A stretch of 64,000 nucleotides of DNA from Candidatus Thalassolituus haligoni (GCF_041222825.1 NZ_CP139482.1:2697001-2761000); one strand, 5' to 3'. Positions 8,374 through 17,057 are shown, numbered from the stretch's first letter. Translations and numbers: made by a program. Notes: generated by a model not told the origin, from the letters alone.

Positions 8374-8423
8374 CCATATAGTTGACATAACAACTATAAA
8401 AACCATATAGTTGATACATCAAC
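8374..8423. promoter_or_regulatory. Pair of inverted repeats, probable MarR operators
   Basis: CCATATAGTTGA occurs twice, 29 bp apart (8374-8385 and 8403-8414). The first lies in ATAGTTG-N6-CAACTAT (8378-8397) and the second in GTTGAT-AC-ATCAAC (8410-8423). Both are immediately upstream of the reductase gene at 8449. Size and symmetry suit a dimeric MarR repressor. Confidence 0.6.
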
Positions 8424-8448
8424 AATAATAATCAAGCCAGGAAACCAC

Positions 8449-9411
8449 ATGATCGAGACGATCGAGGTCGTGATCCTCAACAAATACCCGGCGGCAAACG
8501 CTATCTGCGGGCTCGACCTGGCACTGGAAAACGGTGCTGCCCTACCCGCGTTCTCAGCCGGAGCTCACATTGATCTTCATCTGCCTTCCGGCCTGGTACG
8601 GCAATATTCGTTACTGAACGCGGGCAGCGATTGTCACCAGTACCAGATCGCAGTTTTGCGTGACCCGCATTCTCGTGGCGGTTCCGTCGAAGTTCACGAG
8701 ATGTTGCAAGCCGGTCAGCGTGTACAGATCAGCGCACCGCGTAATCTGTTTCCACTGCAATCCGGCGTCCGGCATTCTGTGCTGATTGCGGGCGGTATTG
8801 GCGTTACCCCGATTTTGTCCATGGCGCGTGAACTAAATGCGTCAGGCAGTGACTTTGAAGTCCACTACGCCGCACGCTCCAGGGCGACAGCAGCCTTCGG
8901 TGACCAATTTCAGCAAGCGCCGTTGGCAGCTCACAGCCACTGTTATTTCGATGATGACAATCAGCGTCTCGATATCGCCCGAATCATCACCTCCGCCCCA
9001 GCCAGTGCGCACCTGTACGTTTGTGGCCCTGGGGGCTTTATCGACTACGTTCTTGATGGTGCCAGGCAGCAAGGCTGGGACGAATCCCGCCTGCACCGGG
9101 AGTTTTTTGCCGCTCCAGTCCATCACCTCGACAGCGCGGCTGACAGTCCGTTTGAACTGGTGATCAAAAGCAGTGGCCAGATCATCACCGTTGCCGCCAA
9201 TCAAAGCGCCTTTGAAGCACTCGATGACGCCGGTATTGATATCCCCGTGTCCTGTGAACAAGGTATTTGCGGCTCTTGCCTGACGGCGGTTGTTCATGGC
9301 ATCCCGGATCACCGCGACAACTTTCTTACCGATGACGAAAAATCTGCCAACAATCAATTCACCCCCTGCTGTTCCCGAGCCAAAGGCAAGCGCCTGGTGC
9401 TGGGGCTTTAA
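8449..9411 (+). CDS. Rieske oxygenase reductase component (VanB-type, flavin/NAD plus 2Fe-2S)
   Basis: 320 residues in the phthalate dioxygenase reductase order: flavin-binding barrel with RQYSLLN near residue 47-53, NAD-binding domain with GGIGVTPILSMA, and C-terminal plant-type ferredoxin with CEQGICGSC followed by a fourth cysteine in FTPCCSR. It moves electrons from NAD(P)H to the oxygenase encoded 42 bp downstream. VanB of vanillate O-demethylase is the best-known member; the real substrate here is not visible. Likely controlled by the MarR protein through the repeats just upstream. Confidence 0.92.
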   Translation: MIETIEVVILNKYPAANAICGLDLALENGAALPAFSAGAHIDLHLPSGLVRQYSLLNAGSDCHQYQIAVLRDPHSRGGSVEVHEMLQAGQRVQISAPRNLFPLQSGVRHSVLIAGGIGVTPILSMARELNASGSDFEVHYAARSRATAAFGDQFQQAPLAAHSHCYFDDDNQRLDIARIITSAPASAHLYVCGPGGFIDYVLDGARQQGWDESRLHREFFAAPVHHLDSAADSPFELVIKSSGQIITVAANQSAFEALDDAGIDIPVSCEQGICGSCLTAVVHGIPDHRDNFLTDDEKSANNQFTPCCSRAKGKRLVLGL

Positions 9412-9453
9412 GTACGCAGTTGATTGCCCAACAACAAGAATGAGGAGATCCAG

Positions 9454-10548
9454 ATGACCGTATCCATTTACATCCCTGGCGTCAGTGCCGAGGTCAACAA
9501 CGGGCCAGGCCGCCAGCAGGGCGCTTACCCATTGAACCAGTGGTACGTTGCAGCACACAGCAAGGAACTGACCGACACCCCCGTGGGCCGCACCCTGCTC
9601 AACGAAGCCATTGTACTGTTCCGCAAGGGCAATGGTCAGGTTGCCGCCGTTGAAGATCGCTGTTGTCACCGTCACCTGCCGTTGTCGGCAGGCACAGTCG
9701 AAGAGAACGGCATCCGTTGCGGCTACCACGGCATGCTGTACGACGACAGCGGCCGCTGCATCGACATTCCTGGCCAGGACAAGATCCCACGCCGGGCCAA
9801 AATTCATGCTTACCACATACGGGAACAAAACAAGTTGGTCTGGATATGGTTTGGCCAGCAGCAAGACAGCGAGCCAACCTGCGAGCCACCGGCTTACCCC
9901 ATTCACGATGATCCGCGCTACGTCTCCGATGGTGACGTCTATCATTACAATGCGCCTTATCAGCTGATTCACGACAACCTGCTGGATCTCAGCCATCTCG
10001 GCTATGTGCATCTGCGTACCATCGGCGGCAACGCCAAACTGCATATGAACGCCAGGATGGACGTCGAAAGCGAAGGCACCAGCGTACGCGTCGTGCGTCA
10101 TATGCCCGCCTCAGAGCCACCTCCAACCTACACTGCAGCCTATCCGTTCAAGGGGCTGATCGACCGCTGGCAAGAAATTGTCTTCCACCCGTCGCACCTG
10201 GAAATCTGGACCGGTGCCGTGGATCAGAATAGCGAAGACGTCAACAACCCGGAGCGTGGCGGCTTCCATATGCGCGGTTTCCACGGCATTACCCCGGAAA
10301 CCTCCACCAGTTGTCATTACTTCTGGTCAATGGCAACCAATCCGAGCCAGAACATCGAAGCCACCAAGGCCAAGGTCATTGAACAAACGGCTCTGACTTT
10401 TGATGAAGACAAGGTCGTCATTGAAGCGCAATACGAAAACATGAAACGCTTTGTCGGCGAAGCCATGATCGATATCCATGTAGACGTTGGCCCCAATCGG
10501 GCGCGCCGCATTATTGAACAGTTGAAAACTGAAGCCAGTGCCGGATAA
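9454..10548 (+). CDS. Rieske non-haem iron oxygenase, VanA-like catalytic subunit
   Basis: 364 residues. The Rieske cluster ligands are C70-x-H72 in DRCCHRHLPLS and C89-x2-H92 in CGYHGM. The mononuclear iron motif HDNLLDLSHLGYVH (172-186) provides H181 and H186. This layout and length match vanillate O-demethylase oxygenase and related aromatic-ring or demethylating oxygenases. The ATG at 9454 is preceded by GAGGAG; an upstream TTG at 9424 is less likely. It forms a two-component system with the reductase at 8449. Confidence 0.92.
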   Translation: MTVSIYIPGVSAEVNNGPGRQQGAYPLNQWYVAAHSKELTDTPVGRTLLNEAIVLFRKGNGQVAAVEDRCCHRHLPLSAGTVEENGIRCGYHGMLYDDSGRCIDIPGQDKIPRRAKIHAYHIREQNKLVWIWFGQQQDSEPTCEPPAYPIHDDPRYVSDGDVYHYNAPYQLIHDNLLDLSHLGYVHLRTIGGNAKLHMNARMDVESEGTSVRVVRHMPASEPPPTYTAAYPFKGLIDRWQEIVFHPSHLEIWTGAVDQNSEDVNNPERGGFHMRGFHGITPETSTSCHYFWSMATNPSQNIEATKAKVIEQTALTFDEDKVVIEAQYENMKRFVGEAMIDIHVDVGPNRARRIIEQLKTEASAG

Positions 10549-10813
10549 CAGCTTGCCATGCTCGACCAAACGCGACTGAAAACGCTACAAACGATGATGA
10601 GAACGATAAAAAGCGCCGTAAAAATCGGCCAGAAAGTGCCGTTTATTGAGTAATAAATGAGCATTGAGAGGCCAATTGTTATCGCTGTTATTTCGGGCGT
10701 AGCCGTTTTTGGCTGCGCACTGAAGCGCTCAGTCGCCCCACAATTTAAAAAACAACCCCCAGCCAGACGCATTAATAACAATAAACGTTTTATAAAAATA
10801 ACAAGGGTACACC

Positions 10814-11860
10814 ATGAAAATTATCAGCAACATACTGCGCAGTGCACTGTGCCTCAGTGTCAGCGGATTGATCACTACAGGCCAGCTGCAAGCAGCTGAG
10901 TTCAATTTCAAATTACACCACCTGCTGCCGCCCATGTCTGAAGTACATACCAAAATCATGCTGCCATGGGCAGAAAAAATAGAGCAGGAATCCAACGGTC
11001 GTATTCATATTGATGTATACCCGGCCATGCAACTGGGTGGTAAGCCGGCACAGCTATTTGACCAGGCGCGCAAGGGAAGCGCCGATATCACCTGGACAGT
11101 CGCGGGCTACACACCGGGCCGTTTCCGTAAATCAGAAGTATTTGAACTGCCGTTTATGGCATCCAGTGCCGAAGTCACCAGCCAGGCATTGCAACAATTT
11201 GCTACCGAAGAAATGACCGACGATTTCCGCGAAGTAAAGCTGTTGGCCATTCACACTAATGCCACCGGTGTTCTTCATTCCCGAGGTAAAGGCATCCATA
11301 AAATGGAAGACCTGGCCGGTCTGAAAATTCGTGCACCCAATAAGGCCATGGCAGAAGTTTACGCCCTGATGGGCGCATCACCGATATTTATGCCTGCACC
11401 ACAAATGTCCTCTGCGTTGTCCAAAGGTGTACTGGACGTTGCGTCACTTTCATACGATATTGTTGGGCCATTAAAAATACACGAACTCACCCAATCAACC
11501 ACAGAAATCAGTGGCGATCGCGGTTTGTACGGCCAAGTGTTTTTGTTCAGTATGAATAAAAAATCCTATCTCAAACTGCCCAAAGAGTTACAGCAGGTGA
11601 TCGATAATAACTCGGGCATCAAACTGGCCGCCTGGATGGGTCGTATTCTGGATGAGATGGGGGCCAAAGGCAGAACGCTGGTAAAAGATTCCGGCAATGA
11701 AATCATCGTCCTGTCAGCAGACGAAACCCGCCACTGGCGTGAAACCGCACAGCCTGTGATCGATGCCTGGATGGACGATATGAACAGCGATGGCGAAGAT
11801 GGCAAAAAACTCTACCAGCGAGCCAATCAGTTGATCGACCAATACGGCCGCAAGCCGTAA
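10814..11860 (+). CDS. TRAP transporter substrate-binding protein (DctP family)
   Basis: 348 residues with a signal peptide (ending LQAAEF) and the DctP fold: LHHLLPPMSEVHTKIMLPWAEKIE at the N-terminus, the carboxylate-binding arginine region KIRAPNKAMAEVYALMGASP, and VLDVASLSYDIVGPLKIHEL. TRAP systems take up organic acids with the sodium gradient. No DctQ or DctM membrane genes lie nearby, so the permease must be encoded elsewhere or the protein acts alone. Position 265 bp after the Rieske gene suggests its ligand is the aromatic or carboxylic substrate of that pathway (inference). Confidence 0.9.
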   Translation: MKIISNILRSALCLSVSGLITTGQLQAAEFNFKLHHLLPPMSEVHTKIMLPWAEKIEQESNGRIHIDVYPAMQLGGKPAQLFDQARKGSADITWTVAGYTPGRFRKSEVFELPFMASSAEVTSQALQQFATEEMTDDFREVKLLAIHTNATGVLHSRGKGIHKMEDLAGLKIRAPNKAMAEVYALMGASPIFMPAPQMSSALSKGVLDVASLSYDIVGPLKIHELTQSTTEISGDRGLYGQVFLFSMNKKSYLKLPKELQQVIDNNSGIKLAAWMGRILDEMGAKGRTLVKDSGNEIIVLSADETRHWRETAQPVIDAWMDDMNSDGEDGKKLYQRANQLIDQYGRKP

Positions 11861-12401
11861 TTCAGACAACCACTTGCTTCGCTCGTTTGCGGAGAGAAAA
11901 CTCCGCAAACGAGCGTAAAAGAAAGCAAGATCGGCAACAGTCTGCCAACACTATGTCCCTTTTACCAAACTCCACCTCACTCAAACATCCGCTTAATGCA
12001 TCCGCTTAATGCATCCGGATTCCCGGCATTTGTACACTTGAGCGCATATTACTGTTTCGTTTATCTGATTAAAAAACCATCTGAAAAAGAAATACCCAGC
12101 TACAATCATCAAACAGCGCTGTCATTTCGTACACTCTGAACAAAAAAACAGGTTAAAAAACACCCATGATGGCGCATTTTTTAATGTTGCTATCTTGGTA
12201 GACGGGCGAACTCTGTGCTATATAGTAAATGTCAGGAACATCTGAAAGACATTGCACCTGAAATTACAGCATAAAAAATCAACTCTGGATGTGCGTTTAT
12301 CCTGCATACACTGCGCGTTATCGTCGATTTTTCCTTGTCTTTTCTGCGTCCGACACTTTTTAGACCCTGCAGATATCCACATTAAATCATTAGAGGTTTG
12401 A
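11861..12401. other. 541-bp intergenic region
   Basis: Follows the TRAP gene and precedes the MvaT-like gene. It starts with a long stem-loop (11873-11929). The remainder is A+T-rich, as expected upstream of an H-NS/MvaT gene, with GAGG at 12393-12396 as ribosome site. No reading frame here is convincing. Confidence 0.5.
11873..11929. terminator. Long stem-loop after the TRAP gene
   Basis: A perfect 15-bp stem, CGCTCGTTTGCGGAG (11880-11894) with its complement (11901-11915), loop AGAAAA. It is extended by CTTGCTT/AAGCAAG outer arms (11873-11879 / 11923-11929) with a bulge. No T run follows on either strand, so termination is possible but not certain. Confidence 0.55.
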
Positions 12402-12842
12402 ATGACCGTATCCATTCTCGACACTAACATCGACGAGCTGATTGAAGCTGAACAAAAGAAACTTGCTGAGTTAATTCAGGCTAAAGCAGATCAGCAGAAA
12501 AAATACGCTGCCTTGAATGACATCGCAGAAGCCTTTCAGTCGGCATTAACGCAGTACGGTGTTACCGAGAAAGAGTATTACCAATACATTGCAGCAGATC
12601 TGGAAAACTGGATTAAAGACAACCAAGATAGTCCTATGTACGAATCACTGCTGAAACACTTCAACAAAGCAGCGCTTAAAGTACAGAAAACATCCAGCCT
12701 GCCTCAGCCCAAGCTGAAAGTGGGCAAATACCGCAATCCGGCAACTCAGGTGGTTGTCGAAAAAATCAAACGTTCGCCAAAGCTGCTGGATCAGTGGATT
12801 GCCGAATATGGTTTTGCCGTAGTAAGAACCTGGAAAGAATAA
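12402..12842 (+). CDS. MvaT/H-NS-like nucleoid-associated silencer
   Basis: 146 residues. Residues 10-50 are a charged coiled-coil oligomerisation helix. The C-terminal 40 residues (KVGKYRNPAT ... LLDQWIAEYGFAVVRTW) line up with the DNA-binding end of Pseudomonas MvaT (YKNP, then KEWKAEYG, VESW). MvaT is about 124 residues, so this protein has a longer linker. The Gly-Gly-Asn of the MvaT AT-pincer appears replaced by Arg-Ser-Pro at 124-126, so DNA recognition may differ. It has its own promoter region and a strong terminator. The MvaT assignment rests on this C-terminal match and is moderately sure. Confidence 0.7.
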   Translation: MTVSILDTNIDELIEAEQKKLAELIQAKADQQKKYAALNDIAEAFQSALTQYGVTEKEYYQYIAADLENWIKDNQDSPMYESLLKHFNKAALKVQKTSSLPQPKLKVGKYRNPATQVVVEKIKRSPKLLDQWIAEYGFAVVRTWKE

Positions 12843-12886
12843 GCACACCGGGTATAACAACCCGCTTCAAGTGCTTCTTATACTTG

Positions 12887-12927
12887 CACCAGGAGACGAC
12901 TTATCGTCTCCTGGTGTCGTTTTTTCC
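12887..12927 (+). terminator. Rho-independent terminator of the MvaT-like gene
   Basis: Perfect 13-bp stem (CACCAGGAGACGA / TCGTCTCCTGGTG), loop CTTA, followed by TCGTTTTTT. It lies 45 bp after the stop. Confidence 0.92.
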
Positions 12928-13009
12928 TATTACTTACAAATAATTACATATAACGTATCCGCCACTACCCTGAAAATTGCCATTAATCTAATTTGAACCT
13001 GCACGTTGC

Positions 13010-13789
13010 CTAGATTTCGGCAATAGCATCCAGGCTTTCCGGTAAGATCTGCCCACCATCAACAATAATTTGCTGACCAGTAATATAAGACGCTTCGTCC
13101 GAAGCAAAAAACAACGCCGCATTACCAATGTCTTCCACCGCTCCCAAGCGTTTAAGCGGGATAGACGCCGCCATACTGCCAAGATATTCCTCGCCCAAAC
13201 CTGCCAGTCCTTCCGTCATAATATTACCGGGCATAACCGCATTAATCGTGGTGTTGTAACGAGCCAGTTCCATCGCGGCCGTTTTGAGAAACCCCAGTTG
13301 ACCCGCCTTGGAAGCGCCATAATGAGCCCAGCCAGGGTAGCCCGTCACCGGCCCGGTAATCGATGAGGTCACAATAATCCGTCCCTTACCTGCCGCTTCA
13401 AACGAGGGGATACAAGCCTTGACGCACAAGAATGTGCTTTTAAGATTGGTATCCATCACCTGATCCCATTCATCTGGCTCCAGATCGATCAGCTTTTTTT
13501 GCGGAAAGATTCCAGCGTTGGCGCACAGAATATCAACCGGGCCGAACAGCTCTTCGGTGACTGCCACCATTTCCTTGACCGATGTCCAATCTGCCACATC
13601 GCAGGTACACCAGGCGGCAGTGCCTCCTTCGGCTTCAATATCAGCAACCGTGCGCTGCGCGTCCTCTTTGCCCCGTGCGGCAATCATGATTTTGGCACCC
13701 TGACGGGCAAACACCTGGGCAATGCCTTTGCCAATACCTTTCGAGCCACCGGTCACAATCACGACCTTGTCTTTGATGGAACTGAACAT
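13010..13789 (-). CDS. Short-chain dehydrogenase/reductase (FabG-like SDR)
   Basis: 259 residues. Rossmann motif TGGSKGIGKG near residue 13, NAG motif LCANAGIFP, catalytic Ser in TSSITG, and the YxxxK pair in HYGASKAG. The C-terminal ASYITGQQIIVDGGQ is typical of FabG-like oxidoreductases. It uses NAD(P)H on an alcohol or ketone that cannot be named. The ATG at 13789 has an AGAGGGA ribosome site. It is divergent from the kinase/aminotransferase pair and shares a 144-bp promoter region with it, so it may act in the same pathway. Confidence 0.9.
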   Translation of the reverse strand: MFSSIKDKVVIVTGGSKGIGKGIAQVFARQGAKIMIAARGKEDAQRTVADIEAEGGTAAWCTCDVADWTSVKEMVAVTEELFGPVDILCANAGIFPQKKLIDLEPDEWDQVMDTNLKSTFLCVKACIPSFEAAGKGRIIVTSSITGPVTGYPGWAHYGASKAGQLGFLKTAAMELARYNTTINAVMPGNIMTEGLAGLGEEYLGSMAASIPLKRLGAVEDIGNAALFFASDEASYITGQQIIVDGGQILPESLDAIAEI

Positions 13790-13847
13790 GATTTTCCCTC
13801 TGTCTGCAGTTAGTTGGTTGATCACATCATTACGATATATTTTTGCT

Positions 13848-13870
13848 CTTGCAACATTTTAATTTGCAAG
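13848..13870. promoter_or_regulatory. Inverted repeat CTTGCAA-N9-TTGCAAG
   Basis: Perfect 7-bp arms in the shared promoter region of the SDR and kinase genes. Candidate operator for the DeoR-type regulator encoded at 16293-17057 (inference). Confidence 0.45.
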
Positions 13871-13933
13871 ACAAAGATTTTATCGTTCTAATAACCGCAT
13901 TCGTTGACAATCATCCGCAGCAGAGATCACACC

Positions 13934-14941
13934 ATGACAGGTATTTACGACGACGATTTTGTCTACCGGCTACAACAGGGCGTGTCACAACTGGCTCCTC
14001 GCTGGGGTGCAGGAACGGATGTCAGCGTGCGTCTGCTCACCTTGTCTGAAAATGCGACTTTCCTGCTGGAACAACCCGGTAAAGACCCGCTGGTTATTCG
14101 GGTACATCGTCCGGACTACCATTCGCGAGCCGAGATTGAATCCGAGCTCAGCTGGATTCAGGCGCTGCGTGCCAGTCATGTTGTAACCACACCGGCATTG
14201 ATACCACTGGACGACGGCTCACTGATCGCCAGTTTCGACGATCAGGGCCAAACCCGTTACGTTGTTGCCTTTGCCTTTATGCCGGGCAAGGAGCCGGATG
14301 CCGACGCCAACCTGATTCCCGGTTTTGAACTGCTCGGAGCCACGTCAGCCCGCCTGCACCAGCAAGCCAGCACATGGCCATTACCAACCGGGTTTAGCCG
14401 CAAAACCTGGAATTTCGACAGTGCCTTCGGTTCTCAGCCGCTCTGGGGCGACTGGCGTGCAGCACCGGGCCTGAGCGCACCAGACCAGAGCCTTCTGCAA
14501 CGACTGTGTGATCAACTGCAACAACGACTGGCACACTATGGTGCCAGCGCCGACCGCTTCGGCCTGGTACATGCCGACTTGCGTCTGGCCAACCTGCTGG
14601 TCAACAACGACCAACTGGCGGTGATTGATTTTGATGACTGCGGCTTCAGCTGGTTTATGTACGACTTTGCCGCCGCTATCTCCTTTTATGAAACGTCGCC
14701 ACTGGTGCCCGACTTGCAACAAGCCTGGCTGCGCGGTTACCGCTCCGTACGGCCATTAGCGGACGAGCATATCCAGATGATCCCGGATTTTATTCTGTTC
14801 CGTCGTCTGCTACTGACTGCCTGGGTCGCCAGTCACCCGGAGACCGCAACGGCAGCCGCCGCCGGACACGAGACCTACACCGCCGGGACGGTCGAGCTGG
14901 CCAGACAATGGTTACGGCAGCAACAGGAAGATACACAATGA
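13934..14941 (+). CDS. Aminoglycoside phosphotransferase-fold small-molecule kinase
   Basis: 335 residues of the APH/choline kinase superfamily. The catalytic loop is HADLRLANLL (Brenner motif, Asp and Asn) and the metal-binding Asp is in VIDFDD; the N-lobe holds SENATFLLE and LVIRVHRP with the ATP-site lysine position replaced by Arg. Relatives phosphorylate ethanolamine, choline, hydroxylysine or homoserine. Its stop overlaps the start of the next gene (ATGA), so the product probably feeds directly to the PLP enzyme. The ATG at 13934 is preferred over a TTG at 13904. Confidence 0.85.
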   Translation: MTGIYDDDFVYRLQQGVSQLAPRWGAGTDVSVRLLTLSENATFLLEQPGKDPLVIRVHRPDYHSRAEIESELSWIQALRASHVVTTPALIPLDDGSLIASFDDQGQTRYVVAFAFMPGKEPDADANLIPGFELLGATSARLHQQASTWPLPTGFSRKTWNFDSAFGSQPLWGDWRAAPGLSAPDQSLLQRLCDQLQQRLAHYGASADRFGLVHADLRLANLLVNNDQLAVIDFDDCGFSWFMYDFAAAISFYETSPLVPDLQQAWLRGYRSVRPLADEHIQMIPDFILFRRLLLTAWVASHPETATAAAAGHETYTAGTVELARQWLRQQQEDTQ

Positions 14942-16266
14942 ACCAGACCGATACCGCAGTGCGCCCCATTCTGGACATGAACGCCTTTGATGCCACACAG
15001 GCCTCCTCCAATCACCAGGTAAGCCGTCGACTGAACAATCTCGGCGCAGCCTCCGTGCTGTTTTACCGCCAGCCAATCGAGATGGTCACAGCACAAGGCT
15101 GCTGGATGACTGCCGCCGATGGCAGCCGTTATCTCGACTTTTACAACAACGTGCCCAGTGTCGGCCACTGTCATCCAAAGGTGATCGAAGCGGTGACAGA
15201 GCAAATGTCCCGGCTGAACACTAACACTCGTTACCTGGTGGCCGTCGTCGACGATTACCTCGACGCCCTCAAGGCCAAGCTGCCTGACGCTCTAGCCAAC
15301 GTCGTAATGACCTGCTCCGGCAGCGAAGCCAACGACCTCGCCATGCGCATTGCCCGCAAGGTCAGCGGCGGCACTGGCTTTATCGTTACCGAGGCCGCTT
15401 ACCACGGTAATACCGCACTGGTCACCGAGGTATCTCCCTCCGCCTTCAGACATGCTTCCCTGCCGGATCATGTGGTCGCCATTCCAGCACCGTCGGCTCT
15501 GGTTTACGGCAACGACATTGCCACAGGCTTTGCCAACGCCGTACGTGCAGCGGTAAAAACGCTGGCCCAACGCGGGCATCGACCCGCCGCTTTGCTGGTC
15601 GATTCCATTTTCTCCTCCGATGGCGTCTTTGCCCAACCTGCCGGATTTCTGCAAGCCGCTGTCGATGCCATCCATCAAGCGGGTGGTCTTTATATTGCGG
15701 ATGAAGTCCAACCGGGATTCGGCCGTCTGGGTGACGCTTTCTGGGGCTTTGATTATCATGGCGTCCAGCCGGATCTGGTCACCATGGGCAAGCCGATGGG
15801 CAACGGCTTTCCCATGGCTGCCATGGCTTCCCGACCGGAGTACCTGGCGGCGTTTTGTGAAGACACTGGCTACTTCAACACCTTTGGTGGCAACCCGGTG
15901 GCCGCCGCCGCCGGTCTTGCAGTGCTGAAAGTACTGGAACAGCAAGGCTTGCAACACAACGCGCGCGATACCGGATACTGGCTACAGCAACAGCTGAACC
16001 AACTTGCTGCTGAGCATCACCGCATAACGGATGTTAGAGGTAGTGGACTGTTTATTGGTGTGGATCTGGGTGCTGAAGATGACCCGACCCGACCCGACCC
16101 GGTATATACGGTGCAGATCATTAACCGCATGAGGGATGCCGGGGTACTGATCGGTGCCGCAGGCAAACACGCGGCAACGCTGAAAGTTCGTCCTCCGCTA
16201 TGCCTGACACGCAACGAAGCACAACAGTTCGTCGATGCCCTGTCAGCCGCCTTGACCACCGACTGA
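14938..16266 (+). CDS. Class III PLP enzyme, phospho-lyase-type aminotransferase homologue (AGXT2L-like)
   Basis: 442 residues with class III aminotransferase landmarks: NVPSVGHCHPKV, TCSGSEANDLAMRIAR (phosphate cup), DEVQPGFGRLG (PLP Asp region) and the Schiff-base lysine in TMGKPMGNGFPMAAM. The KPxGNG-P context is that of the AGXT2L subfamily, whose characterised members are phospho-lyases: O-phosphoethanolamine to acetaldehyde, ammonia and phosphate, or the 5-phosphohydroxylysine equivalent. The directly upstream kinase could supply such a phosphorylated amino alcohol. Which substrate is used cannot be read from the sequence. An ordinary omega-aminotransferase remains possible. Confidence 0.85.
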   Translation: MNQTDTAVRPILDMNAFDATQASSNHQVSRRLNNLGAASVLFYRQPIEMVTAQGCWMTAADGSRYLDFYNNVPSVGHCHPKVIEAVTEQMSRLNTNTRYLVAVVDDYLDALKAKLPDALANVVMTCSGSEANDLAMRIARKVSGGTGFIVTEAAYHGNTALVTEVSPSAFRHASLPDHVVAIPAPSALVYGNDIATGFANAVRAAVKTLAQRGHRPAALLVDSIFSSDGVFAQPAGFLQAAVDAIHQAGGLYIADEVQPGFGRLGDAFWGFDYHGVQPDLVTMGKPMGNGFPMAAMASRPEYLAAFCEDTGYFNTFGGNPVAAAAGLAVLKVLEQQGLQHNARDTGYWLQQQLNQLAAEHHRITDVRGSGLFIGVDLGAEDDPTRPDPVYTVQIINRMRDAGVLIGAAGKHAATLKVRPPLCLTRNEAQQFVDALSAALTTD

Positions 16267-16292
16267 CATTATCATCGGCTGGTGGCTTGTAT

Positions 16293-17057
16293 TTACCCTG
16301 CCAGCTGAATATCAACACCACCGCTTGCCAGCGCCTGACCTAACGGGCCCTGGGGAGCGATGTCGGTCACCAGCACATCGATATCCTGCCACTGCGAAAA
16401 ACGCGCTGTCGCCATCCGATCAAACTTGGAGTGATCCGCCACAATCATATGACGGCTGCTCTGTCGCAGCATGCAGGCATACACTTCGGCTGCATCCATT
16501 AACGCATCCGTTGGCCCCGCCGGAGAAATACCGCTGGCCCCCAGAATCGCCCAATCCACACTGTAGTCCGATAAAAACCTCAGGGTCTGGGCACCGTGAA
16601 CCGCCCCTTCCCCGGCATGATACACACCAGGTGCCAAGACCACCTCGATCGTCGGATTCAGCGACAACGCCGTGGCCACCCCAAAAGAATGGGTAACCAC
16701 GGTGATATTGTTCATTTCAAAGGCTATACGCTTGGCCACCTGAACCGTCGTTGCCCCCGATCCCATCATCAGTATGCGCGCGCCTTTCAGCAATGGCGCT
16801 GCCGCCTTGCCGATCATCGCCCGCTCTTCGACATTAGCCTTGTGGCGCTCCGACAACACTGGCTCGGCAGGCTGACGTAACAGCGCACCGCCGTAAGTCC
16901 GGTTGATCAGCTGTTGTGCCGCCAGCTCCTCCAGATCACGGCGGATGGTCTCGGTAGTGACCCCCAAGGCATCCGACAACTCACTGACCCGCATCGATGG
17001 ATTCACCGACAGCTGATCAATAATGGCTTTATGGCGTGTGGTTTTCTTGCGAGACAT
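16293..17057 (-). CDS. DeoR-family transcriptional regulator
   Basis: 254 residues. N-terminal DeoR helix-turn-helix (RHKAIIDQLSVNPSMRVSELSD, then TTETIRRDLEELAAQQL and RTYGGALL) and a C-terminal sugar-phosphate-isomerase-like sensor domain with MGSGATTVQVAKRI and VADHSKFDR. Regulators of this family respond to phosphorylated intermediates, which suits a neighbouring kinase. It converges on the phospho-lyase gene with 26 bp between them. The ATG at 17057 is chosen since the fold begins there; an upstream start at 17105 would add 16 residues. Confidence 0.9.
   Translation of the reverse strand: MSRKKTTRHKAIIDQLSVNPSMRVSELSDALGVTTETIRRDLEELAAQQLINRTYGGALLRQPAEPVLSERHKANVEERAMIGKAAAPLLKGARILMMGSGATTVQVAKRIAFEMNNITVVTHSFGVATALSLNPTIEVVLAPGVYHAGEGAVHGAQTLRFLSDYSVDWAILGASGISPAGPTDALMDAAEVYACMLRQSSRHMIVADHSKFDRMATARFSQWQDIDVLVTDIAPQGPLGQALASGGVDIQLAG

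Noticed and set aside
8842..10101. 419-codon minus-strand frame opposite the reductase and Rieske genes
   Set aside because: It runs antisense to two genes with clear catalytic motifs and has no recognisable protein features.
9454..12416. The Rieske gene and the MvaT-like gene both begin with ATGACCGTATCCATT
   Set aside because: Identity stops after 15 bases and the upstream sequences differ; most likely chance, not a shared leader.
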